A stretch of 64,000 nucleotides of DNA from Combretum micranthum (Eukaryota; Streptophyta; Magnoliopsida; Myrtales; Combretaceae), in contig JAMXBD010002763.1 in NCBI GenBank assembly GCA_024138025.1, forward strand, positions 62,001 through 126,000, read 5' to 3'. Positions 47,966 to 58,086 of the stretch are shown piece by piece (positions within the stretch are counted from its first letter, which is position 1; every line of letters starts with the position of its first letter). Both the position numbers and the translations under genes were made by a program. The notes under the pieces were generated by a model. It was not told the origin of the DNA. It made no database searches and saw only the letters and a program-made list of their open reading frames with translations.

Positions 47966-48565
47966 ATGGATTTTGGTTGGTGGAATCATAAAGATCAATA
48001 TTATAATGTCCTTTATAATCCTCAAAATGAACCTGAAATTAAAACAAATATTGTTTGTTGGTACTGTGGTGAGATAGTATATTACTGTTTATGTGCTAAT
48101 CCCTGTTTTTATGATGCTCCTGCATGCATTCAATTACCTCCATTGTTTTGTAATGAAGAAATTGTTGATGAAAACTCAAAAACTTTAGCTTATGAAAATT
48201 ATGTTTTAGATACATCATCATCACTGGCGCTTTTCAATGAATTAGATTCTTTGCATGATTCTGACCATGTTGAGTGTGATAAGATGATGAAGAATGTTTG
48301 TGAATTTGATTTTGAAACAAAAATTTCTAAAAATTCTAATGAGCAAAGTGAAGTTCTGGAGGAAGGTTCGTTTGAGTTGATAAATGAGAAAATTCATGTT
48401 ACCACAGAAGAAATGAAGGATGGAGAGGTCGAGCTGAAACAAGAAAATGTAGAAATCGTCTGTTCTACATTTGATGAAAAATCTGAAAGTGGGGAAGATC
48501 ATGAGCCTATTGGATATATCATTGATTTTGTGATAGAACCTGTAAGCCCCGGAAAATTTCAGTAA
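47966..48565 (+). CDS. Cys-rich acidic ORF of element F, copy 2 (3' end cut by LTR-C)
   Basis: The 199-codon frame starts MDFGWWNHKDQYYNVLY about 120 bases after the primer site. Cys occurs at residues 31, 34, 41, 43, 47, 54 and 62 (CWYCGEIVYYCLCANPC core). From about residue 70 on the protein is acidic and Ser/Glu-rich. The last codons (about residue 192 onward, VSPGKFQ) come from the inserted LTR-C. The original end continues at 53440. Against copy 1 most differences are single substitutions. It is the only ORF of element F, so it may be a gag-like or accessory product. The function is unknown. Confidence 0.6.
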   Translation: MDFGWWNHKDQYYNVLYNPQNEPEIKTNIVCWYCGEIVYYCLCANPCFYDAPACIQLPPLFCNEEIVDENSKTLAYENYVLDTSSSLALFNELDSLHDSDHVECDKMMKNVCEFDFETKISKNSNEQSEVLEEGSFELINEKIHVTTEEMKDGEVELKQENVEIVCSTFDEKSESGEDHEPIGYIIDFVIEPVSPGKFQ

Positions 48566-50724
48566 ATAATTTCAAGATGAACTTCGAAAATAAACCCTAA
48601 AAATCACTCCAAATTAAAACCGAATTTTGATAAGTCCTAATTCACGAACGAATTCAGAAACTTCTTCATCTTGAGAAAATGAAAATCTTTAAACAATAAA
48701 ATAAGAACTCAGTGGTCTTCAAATTCAAAACCACGACGTACGAAAAATTCCATATTTAACTCCGACTTATACAAACGGGTAATAGAAAGCTCAAAAACAA
48801 ATTATTAAAAAGCAAATAACGATTGACTTTTGAAAATATAACTCAATTCAAGAATTCCGAAAACATTAAGAGATATTAAATACTTACAAAAATAAAATTT
48901 AAAAAAAAATTCTCAAATTAAATATGTTGTATAAACATAAATATCAGTTTCCAAATTGGCAAAGGTCTAAACAGGAAAATCACCCGGAAATCCTAACCGG
49001 AACACAATAGCGTAAGTCTGGCAATCTAGCGCCCCTAACCCTAGAGGCCGAGATGTAGTTTAAATATGTAGAATAGCTCATAGTAATATGAGTTTGTTTA
49101 AAAATATCAGATTGGTAAATTTCTGACCTATTTCGAACCCTTTCGGATACAGACTTCGAAAAGCGTGTCCTAGGGCTCGAGATATCAAAAATATACCAAT
49201 AGCACCGTTAGACTCGTAATTTCATAAGATTCTTAAATATATCAGTTATATAATTTTTCGGGTTATAAAAGTTACAGTTATAACATTTTTATCGTATTTC
49301 CATTATTACCGGTAATTGATTAGTCTTTTGCACTATTCATTTTTATTTTATTACAAAATTTTATTATTCTTATAAAGTCTTATATTTTTAGATAAATATT
49401 TTATATGTTATAGAAATTTTGTTTTTCTAAAATTTAGTTCGTTTCGGGTCTTTACGGGATCAGATTCTGTTTAAGACCCGGTACTAAAAATAAAATAAAT
49501 TAATTTAATAATTGGAAAATATTTTTAAAATATTGTTATTCCCATAAAATATTTTTCTATAATTTTTCGGGTTATAAAAATATTATTTATAACCCATATT
49601 CGCGTATTTTGATCATACCGGTAACATATTTGTTAAAATACTAAAATAATTCAAATAATTATTTAATTTTAATTATGAAAAATCTGCTACAATTATTTGG
49701 AATAATTTTTCTAATTTTATTTTATTTTGTTTTATTTTATTAAGAAAGTACTCTTACAACCCATCTTTTCAAGTACACCTTTCACACATCACTTCTTTTT
49801 TACTTCAATCTTTTTACACTTTATTAAATCAATTCTTGGCAGATTTTTTGACTCCTTTTGGCTGCCTTTTTTCCTTTGAAACCCTCCAAAAAATTAATTA
49901 CAATAACTCTCTTTCAATACTTCTTCAAAAAGCTACACATACCATTAATTACATTACAATTTCAAGTCAAAAGCCAATCAAATTTCTCTCTCTCTCTCCC
50001 CCTCTCTTTCACGTGAATCCCCCCCTTTCTGCCCTTGCTTTATTTTTTTCTCTTTCAATTAATTAACACACATTAAATGCACTCATTTTCTCTCTCTCCT
50101 TCATTTACTCACTTTCCCTCTTTCATTCTTTAGTCTTTCTCTCTCATTTTTCCTCTCCTTCTTCTTCTTTTCCTCTTGTTCTTCTATGAAAACAAGCTGC
50201 CCCCACACCTTTCATTAGCTTCCACACTTCATTTTTAAAAGATTTCTAAGCAAATCTTCTTCCCAAAGCTCCATAGGTGATATAGGTAAAGTGTAATGAA
50301 GGTTTCATGCATCAAATGAACTTCCATAAGCTTAAAAGCTTAGGATGATGATGCCAAAAATGAAATCTTTCTCTTCTCCACTTTTATTACCTTGTATTAT
50401 AATTATTTTCTTGTTTAAAGTTATTATATTTTGTAGATCTAACTTTTTATGGCTTTGATTTTTGTTTATGCCATAGATCTTGTTATTTAAGTTGTTATTT
50501 TTGTTATTCCTTATGATTTATGCATAGATCTAGCATTCACATGTCTATCTTAGTGATTCATGCATGTAAAACTAGTTTAGAAAACTAGATCTAAAGTTTT
50601 GAGTTCATAGATGCATTAGATCTTTGTTTATGTTCATGAACAACTTGCTATAGCTTGATGATGGTAGGAAAGTTGTAGGAAACCCAAGATCTATTTTGTT
50701 TTCAACAAAAATCAATTTTGAAAA

Positions 50725-51810
50725 TTCGGATGAAAATGGAACCCTATTTAGAAAAGTGGTTTTTCAACTTTAAAATGTATATTTTTCATTTAAAATGAAG
50801 GGCTTAGAGTATAGATACCATAAATGAAAGATTTTGATAAGTGAAGTTTAGATCCATGATGTTTATAGCTTATTACCATGCATTTGTTTAATGTTTATGT
50901 TCATATTAATTATAGATCTTAGTTATAAACTCAAACAAAATTGTGGAATTCGTATTTTGGCAAGACCCCATTTAAAAACTACTTTCCAAGTGTCAAAATG
51001 TAAATTTTACTTAAGAAAATGAAGGCTTAATATATGTATATCATCAAGACTTCTTTTTACAAGAATCAAAAGTGATTTCCAAAAGTTATTTTCAAAATAA
51101 AAATTCTATTTTCGGATTTTGGCCAAGGCCTATTTTAAAAACATGTTTTCCAACTCAAAAATAAAGTTTTTATTCAAGAAATGAAGGGCTCTTAATATGT
51201 GATATGTAAGGAATGGATTTTCATAAGTTTAGATAGGTTTTATCAAAAGATATGTCCAAAAATGAATTTTGTAAATTCGGATCCCAACCAAGACCAAATT
51301 TTAAAACCCATTTATCAACATCAAAACTCATGTTTTATGTGAAAAATGAAGTATATAGGTAATAGGTATCATTAAGTAGTGATTTTTATAAGTTGAAATG
51401 AGTTTTGATGAGATTAATGTATAAAACAAGAAATAGAATTAAGATGAGAACATTTTGAGTTAGTAACCAATTTGTGAAATTCGTAATTTTGAGTGAAGGC
51501 CATAAGAACACCTATTATCCAAGTTCAAAATGAAAGTTTTATGTATTAAATGAAGTCCTTAAGTAATAGGTATCATAAGGTCTTAAATTTTAATGCATTA
51601 AACAAGTTTTCCCCAAATGAATCATTCAAAAAGTGGATTTTCTAAAATTCGGATTTTTGAGTAAGTCATATTGGAAAACATATTTACAAAGTGTAAAATG
51701 GGAATTTTTATGTAGAAATGAAGGTCATAAGTAGTATATATAATGAAGACTCAATTTTGACAAAAATAATTATATTTTCTTAAGTAACAAATCCAAAACA
51801 AATGGAAATG
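50725..51810 (+). repeat. Diverged tandem repeats of about 162-224 bp in LTR-C
   Basis: Six units begin with TTCGGA or TTCGTA at 50725, 50949, 51111, 51276, 51480 and 51648. Each contains a TTTNAAAAC-like stretch, a run reading AAAATGNANATTTT and then AAATGAAG followed by TA-rich sequence. Three units with matching spacing exist in LTR-B (8635, 8837, 9004). Confidence 0.65.
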
Positions 51811-52294
51811 ATAAAAGTTAGAAAACTAGATTTTTCATAAGTAAGTTGTCATTATGGTCTTGCAAAATAAAAAGTTATAAAATTTCCTTTTAGTAAAATC
51901 ATCAAGATCATGCATACACTAAGCTCATCTCATGTCATTCATGTTAGGAAATCATTTATATTGCATGTATAGCTAATCTATAAGATAGGAACATTACAAA
52001 CGTTTACAAAACTATTTTTCGGAATCGGAAACCGTTACTGATCAGATCTGATCCCTCCGTTCCGAGACCTAAATGTTTTCAAATCTTTAAAATAATATTA
52101 GAAATAGATAGATCTTTCGAAGTAGATAGAAATCGATATATAATTTGCGAGATTCCGAGTTAAAATGACCAAGTTATGGCCGTTTTAAGTTGGAATTCCC
52201 GCTTAGGACGAGAATTACGAATTTGATAGTTCGTATGAAATTGTTTGGATTAGTTTGAGTTGAAATACTTATTAAAGTATTTCTTCCTTTTTAG

Positions 52295-52364
52295 GAGATC
52301 CCGAAATCGACAATTCCCTACCACCGGATTACTATTACTAGAAGACCGGTGATCCAATGGCCGA
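52295..52364 (+). other. Candidate LTR mini-exon, LTR-C
   Basis: It follows CTTCCTTTTTAG, a strong acceptor, and ends CCAATGGCCGA before GTGAGTTTT. It is 70 nt long with one ATG. Confidence 0.48.
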
Positions 52365-53439
52365 GTGAGTTTTCTCCTTGTTTTGTTACCTTGATTGTGA
52401 TTGTAGTTAGTTGCATTAGAATTATAGGAACAAGATAAAAATCGATATGAATGGGGATGGGATATATGATGAGACTGTGACGAATGTGTGCCAAAGAATA
52501 CTAAAGCATATCGAAATCCCGATTTGATTGGATAACTGCACCGTTCATATTATTTCTGTTATATGTGTGATATTGATTGGTCACTCTAAAAATGTATAAA
52601 TATTTTTGACCTAAGCAAAAAATTAAATTGGTCATGCATCGCATTGGACATATTGCATTTGGTAGCATGCTACTCCTACGCAGGTCGATCGGTATGGTCC
52701 GTGGATGACTCGTTTGGATAACGAACCCGGTGCCAGAGCTCATTCAGGGGTACTAAGGCGCATGTGGATGCATTCTTGGATGAGCCTAGCCGAGTCGAGT
52801 GCTAAGAGCCAAGGGCTTGGGGACTAGATGCGGTCGTGTAGACTCAATACCATTCCTAACCCAAGATACGGAGGGCGTAAATCCGTTCTGTGTGTGGGTT
52901 CCGGATACCCACGCATAATTGCTTGCTCACGTGTTTGTTCATGCATAGCATATGATTGACTAATACTTGTTTGTTATGGTACGGAATTAAGGGAATTCTC
53001 ACTAAGCTAGTGTAGCTTATACCCCTATAGTTGTTTAAATGAACAGGTTATCTCAAGAATGCAAAGTGGGGACCGAATTGGTTGGAGCCGGGAATGACTC
53101 CGGGATTTCGGCAAGAATAAGAATGTTTGAAGCTATCAACTAGTTATGATTTGTCTTGTAATAATTTATGTAGGGAAGTCTGTGGATGAATGTAATTGGA
53201 GTTGAATGATTTGTATTTTGAAGTATAGTGTTTTGTATCTGAAGTATAATAAATTGAATTTCCTTTACATTGTTTCAAGTTGTATCAACTTAAAATGCAT
53301 TACTCCGATGAGTCTCCTCCATGTGTTAGACGCCTTGTACATAGTATGGAAGCCTTCGCGTGACTGAGGTGGTCATTCTTAGGCTTTAATATTGTGTACG
53401 GCGGACTGCTACGTTTAGGGTACCCTTCGGGGCGTGACA

Positions 53440-55177
53440 GAACCAATTTTCCAATACCCCTCCACCTATGAAAAATTTCTAAAATTTTGCTGAATCTTGT
53501 TGTGCTTAAAAAGAAAACTAGGATGAGAAGTAAATTTCTACTAATTTTGATAAAAACTTGTGTCTGGGACACATTTGTTTGGGATCCTGGTGGGTGAGAG
53601 TATCATTTTTGTTAATAAGTCGAGCCAACGACGTTAAAAGAAGTGCGCTTCTTGGGAGGCAACCCATGTCTAACTTTCCTTTTCTTTTATCTTTTTCTTT
53701 TTCTTTTTAGACTTATGATCTTATCATTTTCTGCTATTGGTTGATGGTTAAGTGTTGTTCTTAATGGTAGGATGGAAATTCAAGAGGAAACAAAGCAGAA
53801 AACTCCAGCCCAGATGCAGTTTGTTATGACTTGCTCTCACAGCTGCTCTATTTTGATGAAGAATATGACTATCTTGTAGCTGGATGTTGATTCTTAAATA
53901 GGGAAGTTCATTTTCTTTTTCCTTTCCTCACTTATTGCATATATTTTGACATTGGGGACAATGTCCCAATTAAGTGTGGGGGAGGGATACTCTTGAGAAG
54001 GGAAATAATTGGTTTTCTATGCTTGTTTTGAATGTGAAAAAAAAAAAAACCCACTTTACACTTTGCTATTGTACTTGAAAATATACTCAGAAAAATGTTT
54101 AGAAATAGCATTCAAAAAAAAAAAAAAAAAAAGACTTCTAGTACCTTACTCATCTATTTTGTGATTAGTATACTTAGTTGAAATTGTAGGATGAAATCTA
54201 ACTGTGGTAAACTTACTTACTAATTAGGGATGGAATCTAGAGTCTAAAAGTGGATCGAAGTCCTTAGTTGAAAGTTAAATGGTTGTAGTTCTAAGCTTGT
54301 TGATTTATATATTTTCTTTTCAATAGTCTGAAAGCCATCCTAATCTTTGGTGAAAAACATATGAAGTTCATCACTTGGTGATCCTTTTTGGAATAAATCT
54401 CTTTGGAAATAATCATTGTTGTGCTAGATTACAAATAGCATGACTCTTATATACAATTGATGAAAACCTATACTCCAATGACTCAAGCATTTGAGTTATG
54501 AGTATCCTAACTTGAAGGTTAGAGTGAGTAGAGAGTTCGATAGGGTCCCTTTAAAACCTGGTCACTTGGGTGATAAGCCCGGGATGTGCCGACTCGATGA
54601 ACTCACTATAACGAGAAGGGCGGAAAGGCAAAAGTTCATTAGATGAACTTGAAAAAGAAAGCTGAAAAGATGCAGGCTACACCCTGTCCAGAGGAAAAGG
54701 AAAAGAAGCGGGCAAAAACCCATCCCTCTGAAGGCTAACAAAAAAAAAAAAAATTTTGAAGAGATTTTTAAATAAAAGGAGAAAATCCAGGGGAAGAACA
54801 GATGTAATTACTTTCACTTTAGATTGTTGTGCTTAGAAAAGTAGTTGAAGAGTTTATATATTTGTTAATAAGTGGTGAAGTATAACTAGGTCTCTTTTGC
54901 TATTGTTTGACTTCGTGTTTATTTTGTGACTTTGGAAGCTATTTTTAATTGGTGAAGGTAAAGTTTAACTTACCTGGATTAGCCTTAGAATTTCGATTTT
55001 GGTATGCTAGTTACATATAAACGATAGATTTGAGCAAAAGGTACAAAAGCAAGTTGTTATGATCTAAAATGATTTATGAATGCTATGTAAATTTTCACTT
55101 GTGAAAAATTCTAAGCATATTTGATGATGGTTTTTTCTTTCTTCTTAAATTGTTTGCTTGAGGACAAGCAAGTGTTT
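53440..55177 (+). other. F copy 2, rest of the internal region
   Basis: This resumes after LTR-C. It repeats copy 1: the end of the Cys-rich ORF, the GGGAGGCAACCC block (53654-53665), the pyrimidine tract ending TTTTTAG, the GTGTGGGGGA motif, and poly-A near 54114. Small indels break the short downstream frames. Confidence 0.85.
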
Positions 55178-55192
55178 AAGTGTGGGGGAATT
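55178..55192 (+). other. Polypurine tract before F LTR 3
   Basis: AAGTGTGGGGGAATT directly before TGATGAACC. Confidence 0.75.
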
Positions 55193-56998
55193 TGATGAAC
55201 CAAAATTATTCCTATTTTATGAGTGCTAAAACATATATTTGATGGTCATTTTTATTGGGAATTTAGCACTTGAATTAATGGAGTTAAGCTTTCAGGTCTT
55301 TAAAGGAGATATTTTTCAAAGATTGCAAAGACTGGTCAAAAATGTAAAGTTTGAATCAAGAAGAACTCAACATGACAAGAATAAGCCATGTCCTTCAACC
55401 ATTACAAGAAAGAAGCAAAATTAAGGGCTAAATATCAAGCTTTTGGAAGACATTTATGAGACACGACCTGTCCCAAACCGTGTCAATCTGGAAAATTAAC
55501 TTTGCAAGGGACATTTCTAGGAAAAGCCGTGTCCCAAGTCGTGTCAGTGAAGAAAAAAACCACAGTAAAGGACACGACTCTGAGACAAGCCGTGTCCCCA
55601 GTCATGTCGATTTCCATAGTGAAGAAAACAGCCAGACATTCAAGTGACATGACCTGTCCCCAAACTGTCGATTTGACAGTTCTTTACTTTTTGAGAAACG
55701 ACTTTTTTAATGAATAGTAACCCCTATTTATTAAAGAAACGTCTATTGGACATTAAAGGGGGTTACTTTGAAAAGCCAAAAGACCCGTAACTCCCGTAAC
55801 TTCTCATTTCCTCCATAATGAGCATTCAATTCCATTTATGTGTTACTTTGAAAAGCTAAAAGACCCGTAACTCCCGTAACTTCCCATTTCCTCCATGATG
55901 AGCATTCAATTCCATTTATGTGTTACTTTGGAAAGCCAAAAGATCCATAACTCCTATAACTTCCCATTTCCTCCACTAATGAGCATTCAATTCCATTTAT
56001 GCAAAGATCATTATAAAATGAAGATGGAGGGAAGAATCAAAGGGAGAAGAACATAAAAAGGAGAGACAAAGACAAGAAAAAACACACTTTTACGTATTTT
56101 CACAGCATTTGTGCTTGAGTGTATCAATTTATCAAGGAACATCGTTTGTATTGCTAATATAATTTTAGATCCTTTCTATTTCTCCTTGTTATTGATTTAT
56201 ATTGTTTTATCTATGGAGAAGTAGTTTAATATTGCTTGGGTATCGTGGATCCTTGATTGATTTCATGTGATTCTTTTGTTCTTAATTTCCAAACGTGTTG
56301 ATTTTATTGTATTCAATAGCTTGTGCCTAAAGAATTAGTCTAATTGGATGGTGCATCCCATTGGATTCATGTTTGATTTTTGTTAAAAATAGACTGAGAG
56401 GTTGATTTAATGAATAGATCTAAAGCTATTGATGAGATTGCTCATAATCACCTAGAGATAAGGATGGTGAAATCTTCTGTCACTCGTTTTGAAATTCATC
56501 ACTTTGGTTTTAAAATGAAGGATTCTTGTTCTTTATGCAAATTTAAGTTGCTAATAGTCAGGAAGACATTCCGATAGTTTGGCTTAAGTTTAGGTGCTTT
56601 TGACTTTGAGAGAAGCATTAGCATAATTTAGTGAATCCGATGGTTCAATAATCAATACAATTTTTTGAGAAAATTCTTGAGTCACATGAATAGATCTTAG
56701 GTGAAGCATGACCCAAGCATCCTTGTGAATTGATTTATCCTTTTGTATGCTTGCTGCGAAATCTGTGAATATTAGACTTAGTTTAGTTTCTATGTACATA
56801 AAACCAAATCTGATTTTTTTTTGGCTTGATGATAGGAAAAGAGTGAGTAGAATTACTCATCAACATTCCCTAGGAATATGACCTAGATCATTTCTTTATG
56901 CTACATCTGATGGGTGCGCTTGCCCTGTAAGACCATAGTTGAAAAGAAAACGATTTAGAAAATTTATAAATTTAAAACTTGGTCTTTTGAACCTATCA
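55193..56998 (+). repeat. F array LTR 3
   Basis: It is 1806 bp, from TGATGAACCAAAATT to GAACCTATCA. It is close to LTR 1 and retains the stretch deleted in LTR 2. The right target duplication ATGAA follows at 56999-57003. Confidence 0.92.
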
Positions 56999-57453
56999 AT
57001 GAACAACAATATATGTGCAAGATCACTACTTTACATGCATGAACAAGATGAGAGCTTAACAAAAACGCATCTAAACATTAGATCCATGTCTTGTGATTGC
57101 TTGACATTCTTGTTCATGTGTTTCCATGCCCCTAGCATTAGCTCATTGGGATTTAGTGAGGAAATACACAAGATATGGTCTTGCCATTACAAGAACTAGG
57201 AAGAACAAGGCTTGAATCAACATACCAAAGGAGGATCTAAGTAGAAATGGAGGAGTTTTGAGTTGAAAGTGCAAGAGGGAGAGGGAGGGGGGGTGCTCGG
57301 CACAAAGGGAAAGAAAAGAAGAGAGGTTTTCTCTTTTTCAATTTTGAAACAAGAAGAAAATGAAGAGAGAGAGAGAAAATTATGTATATATATGGAGTGC
57401 ATTAGGGTTTAGATAATTAAAAAGGAGTAAAATAAATAAATTTGAGAGGGAAA

Positions 57454-57501
<48 letters not shown>

Positions 57502-58086
57502 TCTTTGGTGTGTATGTGTGTGTTTGAAATTTCAATATTTGTAATTTAGTTATTAAAATGTAATAAATGTGATAATTGTTTAAGAGACAAAATTCATTGG
57601 AAAAAGAAAATTGAAATGAGTAGTTATAAGGATGTAAGAATAGGGTATGGGTAGTGTAGGTGTACTTGTGAATGTAGACACAGACATCTACTTTATCGGT
57701 TGTTCCAAAACAGGGAAAAGCGATAACTATAATTTTTATAGCTCGGAAAATTATGAAAGTGATATTTTTGGAATCCTTATAAAATTACGGTTCTAATGAA
57801 TATTCCGGAACATTTTTCTGAATCGTGGCCTGGGGCACGCTTTTCCGTAATTGGGCTCGGGAAGGCCCAGAATTGAAAAATTCCCAAATTTAAAACTTTC
57901 AAAGGTTTGAAATGTACTTTGGAACAACAATTCAAATTCATTTACTTCATAATATTTATTTTACTATGAAACTGAAGGAAAGCCGGATTTAGGGCTCCTG
58001 GGCTTCATTCACTAAACTCAACTGATTGGATAGGGTTTCGCTTCCAATTCCGGGGTTTTCTAGCTACTGGAATTACGGGGTTTACA
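56999..58086 (-). mobile_element. LTR-B (copy B3), second part
   Basis: This resumes LTR-B after the F array and ends ACGGGGTTTACA, followed by the duplication GTTCC (58087-58091). Together with 39598-41860 it makes about 3.35 kb, the normal LTR-B length. It holds the 43-base G run. Confidence 0.9.
57457..57499 (+). repeat. Poly-G run (43 G)
   Basis: An uninterrupted G run at the LTR-B position where copy B1 has 21 C on the other strand. It can form G-quadruplex DNA and is hard to sequence, so its exact length is uncertain. Confidence 0.9.

Larger units (their letters stand above)
48541..53439 (+). mobile_element. Solo LTR-C inside F copy 2
   Basis: It begins TGTAAGCCCCGG and ends TTCGGGGCGTGACA. 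It is 4899 bp and flanked by GAACC (48536-48540 and 53440-53444). It contains a candidate donor (50286), six diverged repeat units (50725-51810), the block conserved across families (52096-52196), the mini-exon (52295-52364) and a late acceptor (53045-53046). No internal genes remain. It is the innermost insertion in this nest. Confidence 0.93.
41861..56998 (+). mobile_element. Tandem array of non-autonomous element F (LTR-I-LTR-I-LTR)
   Basis: Three LTRs (41861-43661, 46126-47820, 55193-56998) alternate with two internal regions of nearly equal length (about 2.46 kb each once the LTR-C insertion is removed). A single duplication ATGAA (41856-41860 and 56999-57003) flanks the whole array, so it arose from one insertion followed by unequal recombination, or from a recombined template. 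The primer site matches tRNA-Asp, as in Athila elements. No protease, RT or integrase is present, so F depends on another element. Confidence 0.92.

Noticed and set aside
53300..53572. 90-codon minus frame
   Set aside because: It spans the junction between LTR-C and element F and is a chance product of the insertion.
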